Assembly: GCA_964528575.1 (NCBI GenBank)
Contig: CAZGTQ010000229.1
Location: 1 to 27,810 of the forward strand
DNA: 27,810 nucleotides
Source: CAZGTQ01 sp964528575
GTDB taxonomy: Bacteria > Planctomycetota > UBA1135 > GCA-002686595
Direction: 5' to 3'
In this document: piece by piece, positions 6,580 through 22,135 of the stretch
How positions within the stretch are numbered: the stretch's first letter is position 1
Layout of the letters: every line of letters starts with the position of its first letter
Translations under genes and position numbers: made by a program
Notes under the pieces: model-generated
Told to the model about the DNA's origin: nothing
What the model saw: only the letters and a program-made list of their open reading frames with translations
Database searches by the model: none

Positions 6580-7926
6580 ATGGCGACGCTTCCCCCCCTC
6601 CTCGCGCTCGCGCTCGCGCCGCTCGCGGGCGCGCCGGCGCAGGACGGCGTCGAGCGCGTGCTCGAGCCGATGGGCCGGTCGCTCGAGCGGCACGGCGGCG
6701 TGCTCGTGCGCGTGCACGGCGAGCAGCGCGCGGAGCTCGGCTGCACCGATCCCGGCGGCACAGGCGTGGTGCGCGACGTCGCCGCGGACCCGGCGGGGCT
6801 GACGTTCGTCGCCGCCGAGCACGGACTCTACGTCGCCGCGCCGCGGATCGACGTGCTCGATCGAATCGAGCTCGGCGAGGGCGCGCCGCTCGGCTCGCCG
6901 ACGTGCGTCCACGTCGACGCGCAGCGGCGCGTGTGGCTCGCGACCGACCAGGCGGTCGGCGTGATCGACCCTTCGTTCTGGTGGGGGCGCACGCTCGAGC
7001 CCGAGCTGCTGCCCGGCGGCGGCCCGTACCGCTTCACGGTCGACGGCGACGGCGCGCTGCGCATCGCGGGCGCGGGCGGCTGCCGCACGTACGTGCCCGA
7101 CCGCGCGGCGCGGCCGACGGTGAGCGAGGTGCGCGTCGACGGCGTGCCGGTCGCGCCGGGCGCGCACCTGCGGAGCGAGCACGGCGAGCCCGTCCACGTC
7201 GCGGCCGCCGGCACCGCCGCCGGCGGAGCGACGTTCCGCTTCCGCGTCGACGGGCACCACGTCTGGCGCGACCTCGGCGGCGGGCACGAGCTGCGCGGGC
7301 TTGCGCCCGGAGAGCACGCGCTCGACGTCGTCGCGATCGACCGCGACCTGCGCCGCTCGGCGCCCGTGCGGATCCGCGTCGGCGTCGCGTACCCGTTCTA
7401 CTACGCGAAGGGCTTCGTCGCCGCCGTCGGGGGCGTCGCGGCGTTGCTCGTGGCCGCGCTCTTCCTCCGGCGTGCCGCGCGGGAGCGCAGCGGGCGGCGC
7501 GGTGTCGGCCGCGCGCTCGTGTCGACGGCGATCCTGCTCGTGCTCGTAGGGCAGGTGCTCGCCGGCGTCTTCCCGCACGGGAAGGGCTGGCCGTTCGTCG
7601 GCTTCGACATGTACAGCGAGCGGTTCGACGAGAACCACGTCGTGTACGACGGCCAGCTCGTCCTGCTCGACGGGCGCGGGCGCGGGCGCGACGTCGACCC
7701 GCAGGCGATCGGCGTCGCGGTCGACAGCCGCTGGCAAGTGCTGCGGCCGCTCGTCGACGGCGGCGACGCCGCGGCGCGCGAGTACCTCGCGACGTTCCGC
7801 GGCCGCTTCCCGCACTTGGACGCGCGCGGGCTCCAGGTCCAGGCGCAGCGCACGAAGCTCACGCGGAGCGGCCCGGTGCGCGTCGCGCCGCTCGTTCTGC
7901 AGCACTACGTGGAGACGGTCCGGTGA
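6580..7926 (+). CDS. Membrane protein with sensor-like periplasmic domain, kinase-less
   Basis: 448 residues starting with MATLPPLLALALAPLAGAPAQ, a signal peptide. The region to ~residue 175 has short repeats such as DPAGLTFVAAEHGLYV and DAQRRVWLATDQAVGVID, which resemble the Reg_prop beta-propeller blades of two-component sensors. A Y_Y_Y-like beta-sandwich follows (~175-270), ending in VAYPFYYAKGF. A membrane segment (~274-295) and a second one (~308-328) come next; then, instead of a histidine kinase, there is a ~120-residue domain starting WPFVGFDMYSE. Similar tails are found beside HTTM/carboxylase-like genes, which fits the next gene. The stop codon overlaps the GTG start of the next gene (GTGA), indicating translational coupling. 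Function is unknown. An upstream in-frame GTG at 6538 is possible but would bury the signal peptide. Confidence 0.8.
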   Translation: MATLPPLLALALAPLAGAPAQDGVERVLEPMGRSLERHGGVLVRVHGEQRAELGCTDPGGTGVVRDVAADPAGLTFVAAEHGLYVAAPRIDVLDRIELGEGAPLGSPTCVHVDAQRRVWLATDQAVGVIDPSFWWGRTLEPELLPGGGPYRFTVDGDGALRIAGAGGCRTYVPDRAARPTVSEVRVDGVPVAPGAHLRSEHGEPVHVAAAGTAAGGATFRFRVDGHHVWRDLGGGHELRGLAPGEHALDVVAIDRDLRRSAPVRIRVGVAYPFYYAKGFVAAVGGVAALLVAALFLRRAARERSGRRGVGRALVSTAILLVLVGQVLAGVFPHGKGWPFVGFDMYSERFDENHVVYDGQLVLLDGRGRGRDVDPQAIGVAVDSRWQVLRPLVDGGDAAAREYLATFRGRFPHLDARGLQVQAQRTKLTRSGPVRVAPLVLQHYVETVR

Positions 7927-9005
7927 CGTGGTGGGAGCGCACCTGGTTCGGGCCTGGCTCGCTCGTGCGGTTGGCGGTCTTCCGCATCGCGATGATGTTC
8001 GCCGCGTTCTACGGCGTGTGGCACTTTCGCATCGGCGTGTTCCAGCACGCGGACGGCGTCGACGTCGCGTACCTCGCGCGCTCGTGGAACCCGATCTACC
8101 TGTTCGACGTGCTCGGCGTGCAGCCGCCGAACGCGCTCGCGGCGCGCGTCGGCTGGGTCGCGCTCCTGTGCGCCATCGCCCTCGGCGCCGTCGGCCTGTG
8201 CACGCGCGTCGCGTGCGCCCTCGTCGCCGTGCTCGCGCTCTGGTGGATCGGCACGCACTACTCGTTCGGCAAGCCGCACCACGACTGCGTCGCGCTCGTC
8301 TTCGGCCTGCTCGCGCTGCCGCTCGCTCCGGCCGGGGCGCGGCTCTCGCTCGACGCGCTCGTCCGCCGCCGGCGCGCGCTGCGCCGCGGCGGCGCCCCGC
8401 CCGACGTGCCCGAGCGCGCGCCGTGGGCCGCGCTGCCGCTGCGGCTGACGCAGGTCACGATCGCGCTCGGCTACTTCTTCTCCGGCGCGTCGAAGCTCGC
8501 CGCCTCCGGCCTCGGCTGGGCGAACGGCTACACGCTCCAGGGCATCATGCTCGAGTACGAGTCGCCGTGGTCCGAGGCGCTCGCGGACGAGCTCTGGATC
8601 TGCCGCATCCTCTCGGCGGGCGTGCTCCTCGTGCAGACGACGTTCCCGCTCGTGTTCCTCGCGCCGGCGCTGCGCTGGTTCTACGTGCCCGCGGCCGTCG
8701 CGTTCCATCTCATGGCGATGATGACGATGGGCACCGGCCCGTTCATCACGCTGTGGTTCACGCTCGTCGCGTTCGTGCCGGTCGAGCGCGCGCCCGCGTT
8801 CCTGCGGAGCGCGCTCGGGAGCGGGCCGACGTGGCGCCGTCTCGCCGTCGCCGCGGTGCTCGTCGCGTTCGCGTGGACGACCGCGTCGCTGTACTTCCGG
8901 CACATGCCCGGCGTGCTGATGCTCGTGCTCGTGCCGCCCCTCGTTCTCGCCGTGCAGGCGCTGCGCGCGGCGCCCTCGGTCCGCGATGAGGCGCGCGCGG
9001 CGTAG
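7923..9005 (+). CDS. HTTM-domain integral membrane protein
   Basis: 360 residues from a GTG start that overlaps the previous stop by 4 nt. It has several hydrophobic segments, an N-terminal WWERTWFGPGSLVRLAVFRI, and the pattern SFGKPHHDC ... YFFSGASKLAASGLGWANG ... AFHLMAMMTMGTGPF, which is typical of HTTM proteins (bacterial relatives of the membrane part of vitamin K-dependent gamma-carboxylase). It sits in the cytoplasmic membrane. No substrate can be read from the sequence, and an active carboxylase is not implied. It belongs to a four-gene operon. Its 3' end overlaps the next gene by 20 bp. Confidence 0.88.
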   Translation: MTWWERTWFGPGSLVRLAVFRIAMMFAAFYGVWHFRIGVFQHADGVDVAYLARSWNPIYLFDVLGVQPPNALAARVGWVALLCAIALGAVGLCTRVACALVAVLALWWIGTHYSFGKPHHDCVALVFGLLALPLAPAGARLSLDALVRRRRALRRGGAPPDVPERAPWAALPLRLTQVTIALGYFFSGASKLAASGLGWANGYTLQGIMLEYESPWSEALADELWICRILSAGVLLVQTTFPLVFLAPALRWFYVPAAVAFHLMAMMTMGTGPFITLWFTLVAFVPVERAPAFLRSALGSGPTWRRLAVAAVLVAFAWTTASLYFRHMPGVLMLVLVPPLVLAVQALRAAPSVRDEARAA

Positions 9006-9969
9006 GGCCCTGCTCGTCGCCGGCGCGCTCGCCGGCGTCGTCCTCGGGCTCGAGGTCTCGCTGCGCGCCGCCGCGCGGCTCTCCGGGCGCACGCGCGGCA
9101 TGACGCACGACGCGGTGCTCGGCTGGCGGCCGTTGCCCGGCGTCGTGAAGTCGCACGGCGCGTGGTCGGGCGACGAGCCGGGGTTCACGAGCTCGCGCGG
9201 CTGGCGCGACGGTGAGCACGAGCTCGCGCTGCGGCCCGGCGCGCGGCGGATCGTCGCGCTGGGGGACTCGTTCGTCTTCGGGTCGCGCGTCGACTACGGC
9301 GCGCGGTTCACCGAGCTGCTCGAGGACGACTCGACCGAGGTGATCAACATGGGCGTCTCGGCGTGGGGGACCGATCAGGAGGTGCTCGCGTTCGAGCTGG
9401 AGGGCCGGTCGTGGCGGCCGGACGTCGTTGTGCTCGTCGTCTGCGTCGCGAACGACCTCGACGACCTGCGCTGCGAGCGCAAGGCGGGGTGGCCGAAGCC
9501 GTGGTTCGAGCTGGCGGACGGCGCGCTCGTGCCGCACGCGCCCCACATCGACTGGACGGTGCGGCTGCGTTGCGCGAGCTACACCGCGGAGCTCGCGCTG
9601 CGCCTGGTCGAGCGGGGCGAGGCGCGCGCGCGCGTCGCACCGGCGTGGGAGAACGCGGACCCGCTGCCGCTGTTCGCGGCGCTCGTGCGGCGGCTCGCCG
9701 CGGACGTCGAGGCGTGCGGAGCGGAGCTCCTCGTCGTCGTCGAGCACGGCGCGACGCCCGCTCCCGCGCCTCCCTCGCCGGACGCGGTGCGCGTGCTGGA
9801 CGCGCTGCGCGCGCAGGGCATCGCGACGCTCGACCTGTTGCCGGCCTTCGCGGAGCACGCGGAGCGCTGGGCGGAGCTGCGGCTCCCGTGCCTGCACTGG
9901 TCGCGCGCGGGGCATCGCGTCGTCGCGGACCTGGTGCGCGCGGACCTGGGCCGGCGCGGGTGGCTGTAG
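8986..9969 (+). CDS. SGNH/GDSL-family hydrolase, membrane-anchored
   Basis: 327 residues. An N-terminal Arg-rich stretch and hydrophobic helix (~8-24) form a signal anchor, so the catalytic domain is probably periplasmic. Block I is ALGDSFVFG, with nucleophile S95. The block II glycine is within INMGVSAWGTDQE, block III is VANDLDD, and the C-terminal HWSRAGH carries H304 and H310. In related AlgJ/AlgX-like enzymes an Asp usually lies two residues before the His of HW; here that position is Cys302. It may therefore work as a Ser-His dyad or use another acid. The substrate is unknown; relatives act on acyl or acetyl esters of surface polymers. The start overlaps the HTTM gene. Confidence 0.85.
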   Translation: MRRARRRALLVAGALAGVVLGLEVSLRAAARLSGRTRGMTHDAVLGWRPLPGVVKSHGAWSGDEPGFTSSRGWRDGEHELALRPGARRIVALGDSFVFGSRVDYGARFTELLEDDSTEVINMGVSAWGTDQEVLAFELEGRSWRPDVVVLVVCVANDLDDLRCERKAGWPKPWFELADGALVPHAPHIDWTVRLRCASYTAELALRLVERGEARARVAPAWENADPLPLFAALVRRLAADVEACGAELLVVVEHGATPAPAPPSPDAVRVLDALRAQGIATLDLLPAFAEHAERWAELRLPCLHWSRAGHRVVADLVRADLGRRGWL

Positions 9970-9971
9970 CG

Positions 9972-10610
9972 ATGGCGCGTCGCCTCGTGCTCTGGCTCCC
10001 GGCGGCGTACTGCGCCGTGAACCTCGCGCTCTTCCTCGCGGACGCAGACTGGTACGGCGCGACGTTCGGCGGCGAGGACGGGTGGTTCGAGAACGTCCAG
10101 GTCGCGGCGTTCCTCGCCGCGGGCGTGCTGTTCGCGCTCGCCGCGCGCCAGGTCCCGCGGTTCGTCGCGGTCGGCTACGCCGTCTTCGCCGCCGTGCTCG
10201 TCTTCGCGGCGCTGGAGGAGCTCAGTTGGGGCCAGCGTCTCTTCGACCTCGAGACGCCCGAGGCGCTGCGGACGCGCAACGTCCAGGGCGAGCTGACGCT
10301 GCACAACCTGCGCGCGGTGCAGGGCGAGCTGGGGCTCGCGCTCGCCGTCCTCGCGCACGTCGCGGCGCTCGCCTGGCTCGTCGTCCCCGAGCGGAACGCG
10401 CTCGCCGCGCTCGTCCCGCCGCCGGTCTGCACGCTCTGGTTCCTGATCCCGGGGCTCTTCTTCCTCGCGCTCGAGGTGGACGAGCACGTCGCGCGCGTGC
10501 CGCTCGTCGAGGTCACGCAGCAGGAGCCGTTCGAGACGCTGCTCGCGCTCGGCTGCGTCGTCTTCGCGGAATCGGCGCGCCGGCGCGTCACTCCAGCTCC
10601 ACGTCGCTGA
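9972..10610 (+). CDS. Small integral membrane protein with an EELSWGQR motif
   Basis: 212 residues beginning 2 bp after the SGNH gene stop, so it is probably the last gene of the operon. Five hydrophobic helices are visible (about 4-22, 42-58, 63-81, 119-138 and 150-168). The loop after helix 3 has EELSWGQR (82-89), followed by NVQGELTLHNL (103-113) and a late acidic QQEPFE. Proteins with these conserved acidic and Asn/Gln motifs occur in many bacteria as uncharacterised membrane proteins. The motifs suggest a polar or metal site at the membrane face, but I cannot name a reaction. The last 23 bp overlap the convergent gene. Confidence 0.8.
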   Translation: MARRLVLWLPAAYCAVNLALFLADADWYGATFGGEDGWFENVQVAAFLAAGVLFALAARQVPRFVAVGYAVFAAVLVFAALEELSWGQRLFDLETPEALRTRNVQGELTLHNLRAVQGELGLALAVLAHVAALAWLVVPERNALAALVPPPVCTLWFLIPGLFFLALEVDEHVARVPLVEVTQQEPFETLLALGCVVFAESARRRVTPAPRR

Positions 10611-12606
10611 GCTCGATGCGCTCGGGGCCCCAGTCGCGGCCGAAGACGGCGCGAAACTCGAATTCGACCGGGACGAGCCGGCCGTCGATCTTGCGCCAGC
10701 GTGCATCGAGCTCCTCCTCGCCCGTCGTGATGCGCGCGGGGACCTGCTCGCCGCCGACGTTCGCGAAGCGGTGGACGCGCTCGGTCTTCGGGCCGACGCC
10801 GAGCGCGACCACGCGGCCGCCGTGCACGACCACGCGCGCGAAGGGGCCGTTCGTCACCGCGAACTCGTCGGCGTCGTCCGTCGGCTCGATCGTCGCGCCG
10901 GCGAACGCGCGCTCGAACGGCGCGCGGCCGGCGAAGTCGCGGAAGGCCCACAGGAGGAAGCGGTCGGAGAGCGCCGCGGCGACCACGTCGCGCGTCATGT
11001 CGGGCAAGTCGTCGACGTCGACCTTCATGCGCGTCCAGCCCGCGCGGTCGCCGAGGAAGCCGCGGAAGCCCTCGAGCACGACCTCGCCGCGCACGGTCTT
11101 CACGCCGCCCCAGACGAGATCGGTGCCCGGCGTCTCGACCTCGAAGCGCGCGCGCAGCGTGACCGGCTCGTCGGGATAGCGATAGGTCGCTGCCCACGCC
11201 GCGCGCACCGCGTCGACGCCGGCGCCCGCGGGCGGTGCGAGCGACGGCGCGGGCGTCGCGAGCGCGAGCTCGCTCAGCTCGAGCGCGCGCTCCAGGCTCG
11301 TCTCGCCGCGAGCGTCGATCATGCGGAAGCGGCGCGACACCGGGACGACGAGGTCGCCGAGCCGGGCGTACGACGTGTGCTCGCGCTGACCGCCGTCGAC
11401 GCTCTCGCGCGCGACCACGACCCAGCGCTCGCCGATCCGCGTCGTGCGCCAGCGCGTGCCCGCGCCGCCGCCGACGAGCCTCCACGCGATGATGCGGCCA
11501 TCCTCGACGGCGTAGGTATCGAGCCCCTCGAGCGACAGCCCGCGCGACTCGAGCTGCCAGCCGCCCGAGCGCCGCTCCCAGCCCGGCCCGGCGACGCCGG
11601 TCCAGCGGCGCGAGAGCGGGACGAAGTCGCTCTGCTCCGCGAGCTCCTCCGCGCTCGGGCGCGCGAGCTCGGCGAGCAGCGAGCGGATCTCCGAAGCCGA
11701 GCCGCGGTCGTCGCCCCGCGAGTCGACCTTCACCGACCCGTCGGGGTCGAGGTGGAACGTGCCTTCCGCGACCGCCGGCGGCTCTTGCATGTAGCGGTAG
11801 GTGTAGCGGAACCGTCCCTGGAGAGCGGGGCGCGCAGCGGGCCAGCGCTCCCATTCGCGGTAGGCGGCGAGCAGGCGCTCGCGCGCCGGCGCCGGGTCGA
11901 CCGGGAGCCGCACGCACCAGTCGACGAGCTCGAGCCGATCGATCTTCGCGCCCTGCAGGTACAGGTGCGTGTCCCACGTCGTCTGCGACGGGAACGTCGC
12001 GATCGTCCAGTCGCGCTCCTCCTTCGCGGCGAGCGAGAGCGTCACCGTCAGGACGCCGTCGAACGGAGCCTTGTACCGCGCGCGGAAGATCGCGTCGAGC
12101 GGTACGTCGAGCCGGTTCGCGACGCGCACGCGCGTCGAAGGCACGGTGCCGGCTTCCGTCCGGATCGTCTCGTGCTCGATGCGGCCGACGTCGATCGCCT
12201 CGTCCGCGACGGTCGTGCTCTTCGGAGGGCCCTCGAGGAACAGACCCTCGACGACGCGCGCCTCGAGCTTCTTCGGCAGCTCCCACATCGAGACGTGCAG
12301 CGTGTAGAGCTCTTCCCCGCGCCCCGGCACGGGCCGGCCGACCCGGCCGACGTGGGGGAGCGGCGCGCGCTCGAGCTCGACGGTGAGCGGCTCCTTGCGC
12401 TGCCCCTCCGGCGCGGCGGTCAGGGCGAACACCAGCGGCTCGAACGCAGTCTTCGCGCGATTCGTGACTTCGAGCGTGAGGAGCGCGCGGTCGCCGTCGC
12501 GCTCGAACTTCGCGACCTTGCAGGCGACATCGGCGAGGTCGCCTTCGACGAAGCGCGCTTCTTGGGCGGCGAGCGGAAGCAGCGCGACGAGGGAGAGCGC
12601 GAGCAT
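10588..12606 (-). CDS. Large secreted protein of unknown function
   Basis: 672 residues with an N-terminal signal peptide MLALSLVALLPLAAQ, cleaved near residue 14-15, so the mature protein is exported. The first ~220 residues look like an FxxLyL-type beta-sandwich (LLTLEVTNRAKTAFEPLVFAL), followed by a helical part rich in Glu and Arg. Two similar segments, QGRFRYTYRYMQEPPAVAEGTFHL and TYRYPDEPVTLRARFEV, suggest two copies of one fold. No catalytic motif is evident and only a few Cys are present. It follows the DUF1697 gene by 31 bp on the same strand and may be cotranscribed. Its 3' end overlaps the convergent membrane protein gene by 23 bp. Confidence 0.75.
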   Translation of the reverse strand: MLALSLVALLPLAAQEARFVEGDLADVACKVAKFERDGDRALLTLEVTNRAKTAFEPLVFALTAAPEGQRKEPLTVELERAPLPHVGRVGRPVPGRGEELYTLHVSMWELPKKLEARVVEGLFLEGPPKSTTVADEAIDVGRIEHETIRTEAGTVPSTRVRVANRLDVPLDAIFRARYKAPFDGVLTVTLSLAAKEERDWTIATFPSQTTWDTHLYLQGAKIDRLELVDWCVRLPVDPAPARERLLAAYREWERWPAARPALQGRFRYTYRYMQEPPAVAEGTFHLDPDGSVKVDSRGDDRGSASEIRSLLAELARPSAEELAEQSDFVPLSRRWTGVAGPGWERRSGGWQLESRGLSLEGLDTYAVEDGRIIAWRLVGGGAGTRWRTTRIGERWVVVARESVDGGQREHTSYARLGDLVVPVSRRFRMIDARGETSLERALELSELALATPAPSLAPPAGAGVDAVRAAWAATYRYPDEPVTLRARFEVETPGTDLVWGGVKTVRGEVVLEGFRGFLGDRAGWTRMKVDVDDLPDMTRDVVAAALSDRFLLWAFRDFAGRAPFERAFAGATIEPTDDADEFAVTNGPFARVVVHGGRVVALGVGPKTERVHRFANVGGEQVPARITTGEEELDARWRKIDGRLVPVEFEFRAVFGRDWGPERIELSDVELE

Positions 12607-12637
12607 GGGACCTCGGTAGGTGGCCCGGCGCGGTCGG

Positions 12638-13189
12638 TCACACGTTCTCCGCGAGCGCCAGCAGCTTCTGCGTCGTCCCCCAGTTGCGGACCGTGACCGT
12701 CGTGCCGAGGCGCGAGTCGAGCCATGCGCTCGTCAGCTTCGTGCGGGCGATGCCGTTCGGCAGGCGCAGGTAGATCTGCGAGCCGCGTACGAGGAACGTG
12801 TCCGGCGGCGAGCGGTCCGGGTCGAGCTGCGCGACGCGCGCTTTCGTCGGTCGCGCCGCGAGGAAGCCGACGTGCAGCTCGCTCTCGGCCGCGCCGGCGC
12901 CGAGCGGGTGCTTCGCGGCGATCTCGCGCAGCTCGGCGAGCGAGCGCTGTACGACCGGCACGGCGAACCCGAAGCGCTCCTCGAGCGCGGCCTCGATCGC
13001 CGCGGGGAGCGAGCGCGCGCGCGCGGCGGGCGCCCGGAAGACGACGTTCCCGCTCTGGATGAGCGTGCGCACGCCCTCGCAGCCCGCGTCCGCGCAGATG
13101 CGTGAGAGTTCCTTCATCGGTACGATGCGGCGCCCCCCGACGTTGATGCCGCGCAGCAACGCGACCCAAGTCCCTGTGCTCTGCGCCAT
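12638..13189 (-). CDS. DUF1697 family protein
   Basis: 183 residues. The N-terminus WVALLRGINVGGRRIVPMKEL and the following LIQSGNVVF are the hallmark of DUF1697 (family usually 170-185 residues), and the C-terminal NWGTTQKLLAL also fits. It is a soluble cytoplasmic protein of unknown biochemical role; homologues are widespread in soil bacteria. An in-frame ATG at 13201 would add four residues. I prefer 13189 because the family normally begins just before WVALLRG; neither start has a clear ribosome-binding site. It is divergent from the lipoprotein gene. Confidence 0.88.
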   Translation of the reverse strand: MAQSTGTWVALLRGINVGGRRIVPMKELSRICADAGCEGVRTLIQSGNVVFRAPAARARSLPAAIEAALEERFGFAVPVVQRSLAELREIAAKHPLGAGAAESELHVGFLAARPTKARVAQLDPDRSPPDTFLVRGSQIYLRLPNGIARTKLTSAWLDSRLGTTVTVRNWGTTQKLLALAENV

Positions 13190-13224
13190 CCGCGCTACCA
13201 TAGCCGCACCAGGAGGATTCGCTC

Positions 13225-13584
13225 ATGAAGCACGCTCTCGCTCTCGTCGCCCTCGTGTGTCTCGGCGCGCTCGCCGGCTGTGCGGTCGAGTCCGCGCGCA
13301 CGGATGAACAGCTCAGCCAGTGCTGCGAGGACACGCTCGCGCTCGTCGCGCAGATGCCGGACTGCTGCCAGACGGGGATCTCGACCGTCGGCGCGCTGAC
13401 CGGCTGCTGCGCCGAAGGCATGCTCGACGCGACGGCGGACGCGGACCGGCCCGACTGCTGCAAGGAGGGCAAGGCGCTGCTCGACCAGACGAGCCCGTGC
13501 TGCAAGGAGACGATCCTCACGGGCGAGCCCGGCGCGTGCTGCGCGGCGATGCCTGCGGCGCTCGTGGCGGCTGCGCCGAGATAG
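13225..13584 (+). CDS. Cys-Cys repeat lipoprotein
   Basis: 119 residues with a lipoprotein signal peptide: MKHALALVALVCLGALAGC, lipobox LAGC, lipidated C19. The mature chain has six Cys-Cys pairs at 33-34, 47-48, 61-62, 78-79, 92-93 and 105-106. Spacings are 14, 14, 17, 14 and 13 residues, giving a repeated unit of the form CC-(E/Q/A/K)-(D/T/E) followed by ~10 residues. Twelve closely spaced Cys on a membrane-anchored protein suggest metal binding or disulfide packing. I do not recognise a family. A good ribosome-binding site (AGGAGG at 13211-13216) precedes the ATG. It is convergent with the polyketide synthase gene, 24 bp apart. A role in copper handling with the isonitrile pathway is conceivable but speculative. 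Confidence 0.85.
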   Translation: MKHALALVALVCLGALAGCAVESARTDEQLSQCCEDTLALVAQMPDCCQTGISTVGALTGCCAEGMLDATADADRPDCCKEGKALLDQTSPCCKETILTGEPGACCAAMPAALVAAAPR

Positions 13585-13608
13585 GCGCGTCGTCGCGAGT
13601 AGAGGGCG

Positions 13609-20646
<7,038 letters not shown>

Positions 20647-20662
20647 GGCGGTCGCCGGTCCG

Positions 20663-21229
20663 TCATCGCTCGAGGCGCGCCGCGTCCTCGGGTCGGTGCA
20701 GGAAGCACAGCGAGATCTCGCCCTTGGCCAGCCCGTCGTTGTCGTCCCAGAAGCGACACGGCGTGCGGAAGTAGAAGAACGCGCTGCGGTTCGTCGCTTC
20801 GCCGAGCTCGATCTCGCCGCGGAACGCGCGGCGGCCGATGACGCGCTTGAACGACATGTCGATGCGGTGGATCAGCACGTCGGGCAGGTGGCGCCGGCGG
20901 TAGCCTTCGAGGTCGAGGAAGCGCAGCGGCGCGACGAGGTCGCTCGCGATGCACTGCGCGAGCATCACGTACATGATCTGGTTGTACGCGATGTTGAGCT
21001 CGACCGAGTTCAGGTGGCCCGTGTCGTCGATGTAGCACGACTCGGGGATCGCGAAGTCGCCGCTGACGCGGATGCCGAGCTCCGACGCGGTCGCGTCGCG
21101 CGTCGGGTCGGCCGCGTGCTCGAAGCGCACGTTCGAGAGGTAGCGGCAGTTCGGCTTGTACGGCGCGAGGATCGCGGCCACGAGCTCCCCGTCGACGTCG
21201 ATCGACACCGTCTCGTTCGTCGGGCCCAT
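20663..21229 (-). CDS. FcoT-type acyl thioesterase (ScoD/Rv0098-like)
   Basis: 188 residues matching the FcoT family at many points: LAPYKPNCRYL near the N-terminus, FAIPESCYIDDTGHLNSVELNIAYNQ in the middle and TPCRFWDDNDGLAKGEISL near the C-terminus align with M. tuberculosis Rv0098. In isonitrile lipopeptide pathways this enzyme is reported to add glycine to the beta carbon of an alpha,beta-unsaturated acyl-ACP and release an N-carboxymethyl beta-amino acid. Here it is directly coupled to the oxygenase gene (stop TGA is followed at once by its ATG) and followed by the PKS gene. The single-domain hotdog-type length fits the family. The name rests on motif matches seen by eye. Confidence 0.93.
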   Translation of the reverse strand: MGPTNETVSIDVDGELVAAILAPYKPNCRYLSNVRFEHAADPTRDATASELGIRVSGDFAIPESCYIDDTGHLNSVELNIAYNQIMYVMLAQCIASDLVAPLRFLDLEGYRRRHLPDVLIHRIDMSFKRVIGRRAFRGEIELGEATNRSAFFYFRTPCRFWDDNDGLAKGEISLCFLHRPEDAARLER

Positions 21230-22135
21230 TCAGACGTAGAAGGGCAGGTCGTCGTAAACGCCGATGCGGTAACTGCAGCTCTGCTCGCCCGCGGGGATGC
21301 CGGACGATTGGTGGATGAGCGTGCGGTTGTCCCAGAACATCAGGTCGCCGGCGTTCCACGCGTGGCGGAAGACGTGGTCGTCGCGCTCGACGAAGGCGAA
21401 GAGGGCGTCGAGCCGCCGCTTGCTCTCCTCGTACGGCAGCCCCTCGATCTTCGTCGTGAAGCCGCTGCTGACGTAGAGCGCGCGCTTGCCGGTCACCGGG
21501 TGCGTGAGCGCCATCGGGTGCGTCGCGCCGGGGCTCTCGCGCCGGAACTGCTCCATCAGCTCGATGATCGCCTTGTCGACGTCCCAGGGCTGGACCTTGT
21601 AGTAGTAGGTCGCCTCGTGGAACGCGCGCGCGCCGTCGACCCACGCGCGCATCTCGTCCGGTAGCTCCTCGTACACCCGCTGCATGTCGACGTACCACGT
21701 CTCGCGCCGCGAGCGCGGGATCACTTTCGGGTAGACCATCGTCGTCGACAGCGGTTCGTCGAACATCTGGTAGTCGCTGTGCCACATCCGGCCGGTGCCG
21801 GACACGCCGACTTTCTTGCCGTCGCGCGCGACGTTGGACGAGACGAAGATCTCGGGGTGCTCGGGGTGGTGGTAGTGCGACTGGAAGTACACCTGCGGGC
21901 GGCCGAAGCGCTGCGCGAAGTCGATGTACTGCTCGTCCGACAGGTCCATCCCGTGGAAGACGACGAGCTTGTGCTCGTAGACGAGCTCGCGGATGCGCGC
22001 GACGGTCGCCGGGTCGACGTCGGGGTCGAGGCCGCTGATCTCGGCGCCGATGCTTCCGGGCTCGGGCAGCTTCAGCTCGAATGGGGAGGTCGCCTGCCGG
22101 GACGCGGCGGGCTGGGTCTGGAGCGATCGGTCCAT
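21230..22135 (-). CDS. TauD-family Fe(II)/2-oxoglutarate enzyme, isonitrile-forming type (ScoE/Rv0097-like)
   Basis: 301 residues. The facial triad is H119-x-D121 (MWHSDYQ) and H275 (WDNRTLIHQ), with R290 (SYRIGVYDD) placed to bind 2-oxoglutarate. The segment YFQSHYHHPEHPEIFVSS (83-100) closely matches the corresponding stretch of Rv0097 (YYEPMYHHEDHPEIFVSS), which is not typical of taurine dioxygenase proper. ScoE and its relatives oxidatively decarboxylate an N-carboxymethyl beta-amino acid to a beta-isonitrile acid. Together with the adjacent FcoT gene and the divergent acyl ligase this makes an isonitrile-type assignment strong. It is the first gene of the minus-strand operon. The ATG has no strong ribosome-binding site. 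Confidence 0.93.
   Translation of the reverse strand: MDRSLQTQPAASRQATSPFELKLPEPGSIGAEISGLDPDVDPATVARIRELVYEHKLVVFHGMDLSDEQYIDFAQRFGRPQVYFQSHYHHPEHPEIFVSSNVARDGKKVGVSGTGRMWHSDYQMFDEPLSTTMVYPKVIPRSRRETWYVDMQRVYEELPDEMRAWVDGARAFHEATYYYKVQPWDVDKAIIELMEQFRRESPGATHPMALTHPVTGKRALYVSSGFTTKIEGLPYEESKRRLDALFAFVERDDHVFRHAWNAGDLMFWDNRTLIHQSSGIPAGEQSCSYRIGVYDDLPFYV

Noticed and set aside
6294..9005. A 903-codon plus-strand frame ending with the HTTM protein
   Set aside because: The part before 7923 is an out-of-frame shadow of the 6580 gene; only the segment from GTG 7923 has HTTM motifs.
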